From assembly GCA_947631835.1 (NCBI GenBank), contig CANRMW010000002.1:1-44482 (forward strand): a stretch of DNA of 44,482 nucleotides, read 5' to 3'. Both the position numbers and the translations under genes were made by a program. A model generated the notes under the pieces. That model was not told the origin of the DNA, made no database searches, and was given only the letters and a program-made list of their open reading frames with translations. Source of the DNA: an uncultured Clostridia bacterium (GTDB taxonomy: Bacteria > Bacillota > Clostridia > Oscillospirales > Acutalibacteraceae). Position 1 is the stretch's first letter; every line of letters starts with the position of its first letter. Of the stretch, positions 37,230-44,482 are shown piece after piece.

Positions 37230-38491
37230 TCTGGATACCTCCACTTCTTTTCCAGTTTGCATTTCGGTGGGTCGCAGTTATACAGAGAGCGGTAAAGCTC
37301 GTCCATATTTGCGACTGTTTTATACGCCCAACGCTGCAGGGCATGGCCTTTCCAAGAACTGTATGCCTTTTCGATGTCCTCCATCTGAATCCTCCCCTGC
37401 TCACGGAGCTTGAGAAGCTTCTTCATCTTGCGTCTCTGTTTCGTGACGCAATCCCGGGACAGACATCGTAAAACCTTACCCGTTTTCGTCAGACGGTGTT
37501 TGACTTTAAGATAGGTGAACCCGTGGGAGAGCTTGACAATGTGCGTCTTGCGCTCATTGACACGAATCCCATACGGTTCGCAGAATTTTTGAATCATCTT
37601 GTACGCTGTCTTTGCCTCGGACTTTGTGCGGAACAGCAGATAGCCGTCGTCCGTGTAACGCCCATAGAACCGGGCGTGCAGCGTTTGCTTGATGAAATGG
37701 TCGAGCGCGTCCGCGTAACTCACGGCTGTGATTTGAGATACCTGACTTCCAAGCCCAAGGCTCATCCCGCTGTTCTCCGCTTCGGAGAAGTTCGGCTTCT
37801 CCCTGTGCCAGTTACTACGCATGAACGGAAATCCGAACGGATGCACGAACCCGTGCAGCAACTCAAGGATACGCTTGTCGTTGAATACGTTTTCGTACAT
37901 CTTGTAGCAGATGTCGTGCAGGATGGAGTCGAAGTAACCGCTGAAGTCGAACTGCAGCACATAGCCCTCGTTGGTGCATCCGTTTTGACGGTAGAACTGC
38001 GCGAGATGCGTGTCCAGACGGTTGAGCGACCTGTCCACGCCTTTGCCCTTGATGCACGCCCCGTTGTCGTAAATCAGACCTTTGGAGAGCATAGGGACGA
38101 GGGCGTTGTCACACAGACTGCGCTGTACGACGCGCTCGGAGAAATGGACGCTGCGGATGTGGCGCTCCTTGCCGCGCTCCTGTGCGACAAATTCCACGAA
38201 CCCCTTCGATTTGTATTTTCCCGCTTCGAGACTCTTTTTCGTTGCCAAGAGATTTCGCAGCAGATTCATTTGATACCTTTGAACGCTTGCTTTCCAGCAG
38301 ACGTTCTTCCGAGACTTCTTGTTCGCAAGATACAACGCCTGTGCGCTTATGATTTCGTCGTAACAGTCATACTGCGCGTACAGGGCTTGTTTGTGCTCTT
38401 CGCGTTTCGCCTTTCTCCGCTGATACTTTTGCAGCCTGCGTCGTTCGGTCGAAGTCATCGGACGATGGATTGTTGTTTCTGAATTAACCAT
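37190..38491 (-). CDS. DGR reverse transcriptase
   Basis: RT motifs LQFDFSGYFDSILHD, SGMSLGLGSQVSQITAVSYADALDHF (DGR-type SQ motif), YTDDGYLLFR catalytic motif; next to TR/VR pair. Confidence 0.95.
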   Translation of the reverse strand: MVNSETTIHRPMTSTERRRLQKYQRRKAKREEHKQALYAQYDCYDEIISAQALYLANKKSRKNVCWKASVQRYQMNLLRNLLATKKSLEAGKYKSKGFVEFVAQERGKERHIRSVHFSERVVQRSLCDNALVPMLSKGLIYDNGACIKGKGVDRSLNRLDTHLAQFYRQNGCTNEGYVLQFDFSGYFDSILHDICYKMYENVFNDKRILELLHGFVHPFGFPFMRSNWHREKPNFSEAENSGMSLGLGSQVSQITAVSYADALDHFIKQTLHARFYGRYTDDGYLLFRTKSEAKTAYKMIQKFCEPYGIRVNERKTHIVKLSHGFTYLKVKHRLTKTGKVLRCLSRDCVTKQRRKMKKLLKLREQGRIQMEDIEKAYSSWKGHALQRWAYKTVANMDELYRSLYNCDPPKCKLEKKWRYPEWKTENRESPARK

Positions 38492-38913
38492 GATACTCCT
38501 TTCCTGAAATGAGAGCCCCGTACAGAGAGCCACGCGAGAGGTTGGTTAGGTCTCCGCGAGGCGCGTCTTTCGGAATTATCTGCGTAGTATTACCTGACCT
38601 GAAATAGACAAGGACACGCAAACTTGTCTACGAGGCACGAAAGCGTTCGTCAGAATACATCGAGGCTCCGAATTCACCTGTGGATTTCACACAGGACGGT
38701 CATGCGCTCCTTCCAAATGAAGGCATTGCGTTCGCCCACGAGGGGTTACTAGGTCGAGCCCAGCCCTTTTGGGACTGCATTGGAATCAGAGCGGCGCACG
38801 GATGTTGGTGTTCGCAGCCGAGTTGTTGTTCGCATTGCCATTGTTGTTGACATTACAAACATTCGTCGCCGACCCGTGGTGGACTGAAAGCTCCCACCAG
38901 TTCGTGCGAGCAC
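38492..38913 (-). ncRNA. DGR template RNA: TR plus structured TR-RT spacer
   Basis: TR followed (minus strand) by spacer with hairpins cctgtg/cacagg (38677-38695) and agacaag/cttgtct (38606-38629). Confidence 0.75.
38782..38913 (-). repeat. DGR template repeat (TR)
   Basis: 132-nt ungapped match to VR 39650-39781 with 12 differences, all at sense-strand A of TR. Confidence 0.95.
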
Positions 38914-38980
38914 GCCGAGAATATTAACAGCGCATAACCTTTAATTTATTTAATCATCGCTTTTTATCGCGTTGATTACC

Positions 38981-39463
38981 TTATGCTGGCGGATTGCCAT
39001 CCGAGGGCGGATTACCGTCTGCCGTCGGACTGCCGTTCTCTGAAGGATTGCCGTTTGCGGGCATGACTTTGTTGTTGCCGCTTTTACGCCATCCTTTGAG
39101 AAGACGCTCCTCGTCTAAGAGCAGTTTCGTTATGGGCATGAGTTTGTCTGCGTTCAGCTCAAGCGTCGTCAGCAAATACTGGAGCAACTGCAAAAGCTGG
39201 TTCACGTTGCCGATGGCGAGATTCTGAAAATCTCGCCTGAATTCAAGCTCGTGTTCCGTAGTGGGGTAAACCGTATTCGCCATCGTGATATTGTCGAACA
39301 ACTCACAGACCTTTGCGATAATTGGAAACGAGAAGACTGGACGCCAACGTTTCGGGACATTGTTTTCGTTCATAACGAACCTCGTCAGTTCTGCGCGGAG
39401 CGCAACGGCGTTGTTGTAGAACTCAAGCTCGCTCAAACTGCGTTTGTTTTTGAGTACGCTCAT
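38981..39463 (-). CDS. avd: Avd-like DGR accessory protein (four-helix bundle) with low-complexity Asn/Gly/Pro tail
   Basis: LSELEFYNNAVALRAELTRF...FRRDFQNLAIGNVNQLLQLLQYLLTTLE...LLLDEERLLKGWRKS, located between VR gene and TR. Confidence 0.75.
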   Translation of the reverse strand: MSVLKNKRSLSELEFYNNAVALRAELTRFVMNENNVPKRWRPVFSFPIIAKVCELFDNITMANTVYPTTEHELEFRRDFQNLAIGNVNQLLQLLQYLLTTLELNADKLMPITKLLLDEERLLKGWRKSGNNKVMPANGNPSENGSPTADGNPPSDGNPPA

Positions 39464-39599
39464 TTTGTACAGCTCCTTTCACTGCATTAAATTTATTATG
39501 CAAAGCACTTTCCTTGTGTTGCACCTCTAACCGCAGGGGTGGTCTGTGTGAAAATGCTCCACTGTTTTGGTTCTTTGGTTAATGTGTATACTCGGCGGC

Positions 39600-39618
39600 G
39601 CACCCCATAAAGGGGTGC
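39600..39618. other. Hairpin/cruciform downstream of VR (DGR target-site structure)
   Basis: gcacccc-ataaa-ggggtgc, 7 bp, 32 nt past VR end, no T tract on either side. Confidence 0.6.
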
Positions 39619-39638
39619 TTGCCTCGTGTTAGCCTAGA

Positions 39639-40418
39639 TTAACCGATTCGGAAGCAGAGCGGCGCACGGATGGGGGTGTACGCAGCCGAGATGGTGGCCG
39701 CATTGCCATTGGTGCTGACATAACAAACATTCGTCGCCGACCCGTGGTGGACTGAAAGCTCCCACCAGTCCGTGCGAGCACCACCGTTTCCATCACCCTT
39801 GATGAGGTGCTTAGAACCGCCAATGAAAATCGGATACTGAATCGCCTTGCCGGAATAGGTGTCGCTCTCGTTGACGAGAACATCCGCGCTCTTCAGCTTG
39901 CGCTTATACTGCACGATGATTTCCTGACCGGCCTGAACGTCCTCGCTGAACTCAAGCTCCTTGGTGAGCGGGTCGTACTTGAACTTGCCCTGCTCCGCAG
40001 ACTCGTCCTGCTCCAGCGCCTTGTCCGGCGTACCGTCTTTCGCCTTGAGACGGAGAGAGACAATCTCAGCGCCCGTAGTGCCGACAGCCTTAAAGCGGGT
40101 ATTGGCCTTGTGAGACTCGTCCACCTCAAGGTAATCCGTCCACATGACGTCGGTAGCCTTCGTCTCAAACTTGCTGCCGGTCTGGGACTCCATCAGACCG
40201 CCGGAGATAATGCCGCTCGCACCGCTGATGGTGACGCCCTTGTTACGCTTCAGGTTCGCAAGCTTTCTGCCCTGCTTACCAGTAATCTCAGAAGTCTCCT
40301 GCGTGTTTGCAATCGAGACGTTCTGCAGCTCGTCAAGCGTGTACAGATAGTCACCAGTAGCAACATCAAACGCAGTAAGAGTCTCAATACTGGTGATGAG
40401 GATATCACTAATGTTCAT
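39639..40418 (-). CDS. DGR target: phage structural-like N-terminus with C-terminal CLec-like variable domain
   Basis: RBS GGAGG before MNISDILITS; C-term GGARTDWWELSVHHGSATNVCYVSTNGNAATISAAYTPIRAPLCFRIG encoded by VR. Confidence 0.88.
   Translation of the reverse strand: MNISDILITSIETLTAFDVATGDYLYTLDELQNVSIANTQETSEITGKQGRKLANLKRNKGVTISGASGIISGGLMESQTGSKFETKATDVMWTDYLEVDESHKANTRFKAVGTTGAEIVSLRLKAKDGTPDKALEQDESAEQGKFKYDPLTKELEFSEDVQAGQEIIVQYKRKLKSADVLVNESDTYSGKAIQYPIFIGGSKHLIKGDGNGGARTDWWELSVHHGSATNVCYVSTNGNAATISAAYTPIRAPLCFRIG
39650..39781 (-). repeat. DGR variable repeat (VR)
   Basis: See TR; codes for last residues of target protein. Confidence 0.95.
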
Positions 40419-40441
40419 AGACTTTTCCTCCATTTTTATAC

Positions 40442-40669
40442 TCGTTCGACTCTGAAGTCGCTGTTTACCTCTTTGAAAGAGAAGAGGACGCAGTAAAGTT
40501 CCTGTTCGATTCCTATTCCGAGGAACTGCGGATTGATTTGTACGAGAACGGATGGAACTCTGTTGGCGAGATTTCGCCGGACGGATTGTACGCGAAAATC
40601 ACAACGTCCTTCCCGGACGGCGAAGACGTTACCGAGATGTACGTTGGCACGATTTACAGCAGAGAGTAA
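40442..40669 (+). pseudogene. ORF fragment lacking a start codon
   Basis: SFDSEVAVYLFEREEDAVKFLFDSYSEELRIDLYENGWNSVGEISPDGLYAKITTSFPDGEDVTEMYVGTIYSRE*; no ATG/GTG upstream before in-frame stop. Confidence 0.35.
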
Positions 40670-40754
40670 ATGTGTTAGACTTTTGTGATGATGCGGTACG
40701 AAATGTGCTGGATTTCTGTGAGGAATTCTTCGATTGGAGGTGACCCGAGTGCTT

Positions 40755-41282
40755 ATGGAGACAAAAGACATGGCTGATATGTACTTTAAGGTGCATAAGC
40801 TTGTTTATCTAACGTGGGTTGGAGATATTCCAGACGGAATGCAAATCAACCATCTGGATGACGATAAGAATAATAACTGCGTGTCTAACCTTTACGCCGG
40901 GACGCAAACGGAGAATATTTCGGACTGTGTTGCCAACTCACATAGAGTTGGGCACATACAGTCGTTGACCGTTCTTGATATGTCTACTGGAGAAATTATT
41001 GAATTTCCATCTGTTGTAGACTTCATCAAGTATACTGGACATCCGTCTCAAAACGGTTCTTTGAGCAAGATGATGCATAGAAAGTGGTTCACAGAGAGGT
41101 TTGAAATTATTGAGCGGAAAGGTGTAACGACTATCGAAAGCTATAAATCCATAAGAGCTCGATATGCGAGCGGGGTTGAAAATAAGGCTATGCACGAAGC
41201 GAGTAGAGTAGGACAGAGTTTGTCACTGTCCGAAGCGCAAGGGACGTGCGAAAGCGCGTCAAGAGATAGTCTGCGCGGGTAG
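40755..41282 (+). CDS. HNH endonuclease (intron/homing type)
   Basis: VHKLVYLTWVGDIPDGMQINHLDDDKNNNCVSNLYAGTQTENISDCVANSHRVG; RBS ggaggtga. Confidence 0.75.
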   Translation: METKDMADMYFKVHKLVYLTWVGDIPDGMQINHLDDDKNNNCVSNLYAGTQTENISDCVANSHRVGHIQSLTVLDMSTGEIIEFPSVVDFIKYTGHPSQNGSLSKMMHRKWFTERFEIIERKGVTTIESYKSIRARYASGVENKAMHEASRVGQSLSLSEAQGTCESASRDSLRG

Positions 41283-41295
41283 GAATATCCGTGTG
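41120..41295 (+). ncRNA. Candidate group I intron 3' core
   Basis: GACGUGC-GAAA-GCGCGUC then AAGAGAUAGUCU (S-element/P7-like), P9-like GCGCGG/CCGUGU, ends ...GUGUG before TCAATCAG (nrdD FNQG codons). Confidence 0.5.
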
Positions 41296-42212
41296 TCAAT
41301 CAGGGGGTTGTAACTATCAATCTCCCGGACGTTGGCCTCTCAGCCAACAAGGATTTTGACCTGTTCTGGAAAATCTTTGATGAACGTTTGGAGCTCTGTC
41401 ATAGAGCGCTGCGTCTCCGTCACGAGCGTCTCCTTGGAACGCTCTCGGACGCCTCTCCGATTCACTGGCAGTATGGTGCTCTTGCCAGATTGAAGAAGGG
41501 TGAGACGATTGACAAGCTGCTATACGGCGGGTACTCCACACTCTCGCTCGGCTATGCTGGGCTGTATGAGTGCGTCAAAGCCATGACGGGTAGGAGCCAT
41601 ACGGAAGATGGCGGCAAGGAGTTTGCGCTTGACGTTATGAGATATATGAACGACAAGTGTAAGCAGTGGAAGGCCGCTGAGAACATCGACTACTCCCTTT
41701 ATGGAACGCCAATCGAATCGACGACATACAAGTTTGCGAAGTGTCTCCAGAAACGATTCGGTGTGATTGAGGGGATTACCGATAAGGGTTACATCACGAA
41801 CTCCTATCATGTCCATGTAACCGAAAAGATTGATGCGTTCGATAAGTTGAATTTTGAAGCTGAGTTCCAGCTTCTCAGTCCGGGCGGTGCAATCTCGTAC
41901 ATTGAAACCGCGAACCTGACAAACAACGTAGAGGCGGTTTTGGCTGTCATCCAGTACATTTACGAGCACATTATGTACGCGGAACTCAATACCAAATCGG
42001 ACTTTTGTCAAGAGTGCGGATACGATGGAGAAATCCAAATCGTAGAAAATGAAGACGGGAAGCTCATCTGGGAATGCCCGAATTGCGGGAACAGAAACAA
42101 ATCCAAGATGAATATCGCCCGTCGCACTTGTGGTTATATTGGTACAAACGATTGGAACCAAGGACGCACGCAAGAAATCAAGGAACGGTATGTACACTTA
42201 GGCGGTGATTGA
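41296..42212 (+). CDS. nrdD: Anaerobic ribonucleoside-triphosphate reductase, C-terminal part (5' exon not in window)
   Basis: NQGVVTINLPDVGLSANKDFDLFWKIFDERLELCHRAL...SYHVHVTEKIDAFDKL...CQECGYDGEI...CPNCGNRN...CGYIGTNDWNQGRTQEIKERY. Confidence 0.85.
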
Positions 42213-42728
42213 TTGTATTACGGCAAGATTCGAGAAAGGGATATTGCAAACGGCGAGGGCGTTCGTGTAAGTCTGTTCGTCTCGGGATGCAGACTGCACT
42301 GCAAGAACTGCTTCCAGCCGGAAACATGGGACTTCTGTTTCGGGGAACCGTTCACAGAAGAAACCGAGCAATATATAATCGATTCTCTGTCTAAGCCGTA
42401 CATCCGTGGGCTGACTGTGCTCGGGGGAGAACCTATGGAGCCTGAAAATCAACAGGTGCTCGTAGGACTCCTCCGGGACGTCAGACGAATATATCCGCAA
42501 AAAGACATCTGGGTCTACACCGGGTATACCTTGGAACGCTTGCGGCGAGAAGGAGAACACTGTAGGTGTGACGTGACGGATGAGATGCTGTCTTATATTG
42601 ATGTGCTGGTGGATGGGCAGTTTGTGGACGAGCTGCGAGACATTTCTCTGCAGTTCCGAGGCTCGTCGAACCAAAGAATCATCCGTCTGCGTCCAGAAAA
42701 AGAAACGGCAACGAATGCCGATAATTGA
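42213..42728 (+). CDS. nrdG: Anaerobic RNR-activating protein
   Basis: GVRVSLFVSGCRLHCKNCFQPETWDF (CxxxCxxC-type radical SAM), VLGGEPMEPEN. Confidence 0.9.
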   Translation: MYYGKIRERDIANGEGVRVSLFVSGCRLHCKNCFQPETWDFCFGEPFTEETEQYIIDSLSKPYIRGLTVLGGEPMEPENQQVLVGLLRDVRRIYPQKDIWVYTGYTLERLRREGEHCRCDVTDEMLSYIDVLVDGQFVDELRDISLQFRGSSNQRIIRLRPEKETATNADN

Positions 42729-42748
42729 TATAAAAAGGAGTACATAAT

Positions 42749-43063
42749 ATGGCAAAAGAAAATACTGGTAAAAGCGTATACGGCAAGGAAGAATATATGG
42801 AAATGAAGCCGGAGGATTACAATTTTGCGACGATTGGCTTCAAGTTGAAAGCCCCGTTCGGCAAAACGAAGTGCGAGTCCACATTCGTTTTCTGTAACGA
42901 TGCGGAGGACTTATACGAAATGGGCTGCTATTTCAATATGTTTTTGGAACAGTGTGGCTACCCCAGGAAGCAGCGGTATATGCTGATGGAGGATGTCACG
43001 GAGTCAGAAATGTACGCACTGAGCGACTATCTGCATAAGACACTGAGAAAAGGAAAGGACTAA
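42749..43063 (+). CDS. Phage hypothetical protein
   Basis: Intact ORF in compact phage gene array with RBS aaaaggag. Confidence 0.6.
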   Translation: MAKENTGKSVYGKEEYMEMKPEDYNFATIGFKLKAPFGKTKCESTFVFCNDAEDLYEMGCYFNMFLEQCGYPRKQRYMLMEDVTESEMYALSDYLHKTLRKGKD

Positions 43064-43067
43064 GCAA

Positions 43068-43661
43068 ATGGCAAATGTCGGAACGCACAACACGTTTATG
43101 ATGATTGGAGCGACAAATCACTCGAAGTCTGAACGCCAGACGGATGACTACTACGCGACAGACCCACACGCGATGGAGCTTCTGCTGGACGAGGAAGAGT
43201 TCTCGCATCACGTTTGGGAATGCGCGTGCGGTAAGGGACATCTCAGCAACGTGCTCGAACAGAGAGGGTACGACGTGTGTTCTACCGACCTCGTGGACAG
43301 AGGGTACGGCGAATCCGGCATTGACTTCCTGAAAAGTGATGATGAGTTCGACGGAGACATCATCACAAACCCTCCGTTCAAATACGCGCAGGAGTTCGTA
43401 GAACACGCGCTCGAAGTTGTCGCTCCGGGACATAAGGTTGCGATGCTGCTTCGGCTGCAGTTTTTGGAGGGCGTGCGCAGAAGAGAGCTGTTTGATGCGC
43501 ACCCTCCCAGAACGATTTACATACCGTCTCACAGAATTACCTGTGTGAAGAACGCGACGGAAGAGCAGAACTTCAACGACAACAGAGGCGCTCAAGCGTA
43601 TGCGTGGTTCGTATGGGATAAGGAGTTCAGCGGTAGTCCAACAGTGAAATGGATTAACTGA
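43068..43661 (+). CDS. Class I SAM-dependent (DNA adenine-type) methyltransferase
   Basis: VWECACGKGHLSNVLEQRGYDVCSTDLVDRG...DGDIITNPPFKYAQEFVEHAL (NPPF). Confidence 0.8.
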   Translation: MANVGTHNTFMMIGATNHSKSERQTDDYYATDPHAMELLLDEEEFSHHVWECACGKGHLSNVLEQRGYDVCSTDLVDRGYGESGIDFLKSDDEFDGDIITNPPFKYAQEFVEHALEVVAPGHKVAMLLRLQFLEGVRRRELFDAHPPRTIYIPSHRITCVKNATEEQNFNDNRGAQAYAWFVWDKEFSGSPTVKWIN

Positions 43662-43716
43662 CGGTGAAGAGATTCACCCGCAGTAAAAGGAATTAACGCA
43701 GAGAAAGGATTTGAAA

Positions 43717-43878
43717 ATGTTATTATCTATTTTAGCCTTCTGGGTGCTTGTGAAACTGTCCGCACCGTTCTGGTGCTACATAATCGCAGCGCTCTCGGTG
43801 CTCGTGAGTATGTTCAGGTTTGCCTTTGATGTCGGCAGGGCACTTCACATCTTAAATAAAGGAGAAGACGAAGAATGA
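43717..43878 (+). CDS. 53-aa membrane protein
   Basis: MLLSILAFWVLVKLSAPFWCYIIAALSVLVSMFRFAFDVGRALHILNKGEDEE; ATGA overlap with dut. Confidence 0.6.
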   Translation: MLLSILAFWVLVKLSAPFWCYIIAALSVLVSMFRFAFDVGRALHILNKGEDEE

Positions 43879-44357
43879 ATGTAAAGAAACTCACAGAGAA
43901 TGCTTGTATCCCCACGAAGGGGTCTCAGGATGCGGCGGGGATGGACTTGTACGCCTGCCCGCCGGATGGGTGGTGCAGAATCCCGGCTGGGAAGACGAAA
44001 AAGGTGGGCACAGGCATCGCCGTAGAGCTTCCGCCCGGAACGTTCGGAGCCGTCTTCGCAAGAAGCGGGTTGGCGACCAAGAGCGGACTTCGCCCGGCGA
44101 ACTGTGTAGGCGTGATTGACTCCGATTATCGCGGTGAAATCATTGTGGCGCTGCATAACGATTCCAGCAGCGACGCGACGATTAACCATGGGGATAGAAT
44201 CGCGCAGCTCGTAGTTATCCCGTTTGTATCCGTCGAGCTCCAAGAAGTAACCGAGCTTTCGGAGACAGACAGGGGTGACGGCGGATTCGGAAGCACTGGC
44301 GTTGGCTTGAACGATGCCAAGGCCGAAGTGAGTGGACAGACGCAGTTATCCATGTGA
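43875..44357 (+). CDS. dut: dUTPase
   Basis: AAGMDLYA, FARSGLATKSGL, GVIDSDYRGEI, GDRIAQLVV, RGDGGFGSTG. Confidence 0.93.
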   Translation: MNVKKLTENACIPTKGSQDAAGMDLYACPPDGWCRIPAGKTKKVGTGIAVELPPGTFGAVFARSGLATKSGLRPANCVGVIDSDYRGEIIVALHNDSSSDATINHGDRIAQLVVIPFVSVELQEVTELSETDRGDGGFGSTGVGLNDAKAEVSGQTQLSM

Positions 44358-44419
44358 CGGTAAAAAAGCGTGGGCTGTCCGTCGAGACAGTCCACGCACC
44401 ATAAGAAAGAAGGGGTTGT

Positions 44420-44482
44420 GTGAATAGTATTCCTTCGTACCAGAGACTTTGTATGACGATTGAAGAAGCAGCCGAGTATTCG
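44420..44482 (+). CDS. Possible excisionase (Tn916 Xis-like) start, truncated by window edge
   Basis: MNSIPSYQRLCMTIEEAAEYS... Confidence 0.4.
   Translation, partial: MNSIPSYQRLCMTIEEAAEYS

Noticed and set aside
37190-38491. RT as a group II intron maturase or retron RT
   Set aside because: Motif is LGLGSQVSQ rather than the QG seen in group II RTs, no domain V/VI-like RNA recognised nearby, and an adenine-specific TR/VR pair is present.
38782-38913. TR as a decayed duplicate of the target gene
   Set aside because: Differences are confined to adenines of one copy with no indels; random decay would hit all bases.
39600-39618. Hairpin after VR as an ordinary rho-independent terminator
   Set aside because: No T tract follows on either strand and Avd/TR/RT lie downstream in the same direction.
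1-44482. CRISPR arrays, rRNA or tRNA genes
   Set aside because: No regularly spaced repeats and no recognisable rRNA or tRNA cloverleaf sequence noticed by eye; a tRNAscan/CRISPR scan was not possible.

Overview
Two parts. (1) About 1-31.9 kb is GC-rich Firmicutes/Clostridia-type chromosome: a Gfo/Idh/MocA oxidoreductase and ThuA protein, a complete oligopeptide ABC transporter operon, SIS/ROK/GH2 sugar genes, RlmD-like methyltransferase, an ArsR/HMA/P-type ATPase metal locus, BipA, an exonuclease-YfiH fusion, radical SAM, a DUF4091-type protein, two tandem C39-like peptidases, MntP and EamA transporters. (2) From about 32 kb to the end, visibly lower GC, is phage/prophage DNA. The main discovery is a complete diversity-generating retroelement (DGR) on the minus strand: a target gene with variable repeat VR 39650-39781, an Avd-like accessory gene, template repeat TR 38782-38913, and a DGR-type reverse transcriptase 37190-38491. 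TR and VR align over 132 nt without gaps. All 12 differences fall on adenines of the sense-strand TR. Next to it are a holin/multidomain endolysin lysis module, two candidate Fst/par-like type I toxin-antitoxin loci with exact-consensus promoters, a Pth2-like gene, and a plus-strand module (HNH ORF with a candidate group I intron 3' core, 5'-truncated nrdD, nrdG, methyltransferase, dUTPase, possible excisionase). All assignments come from reading the sequence; no database search was run.
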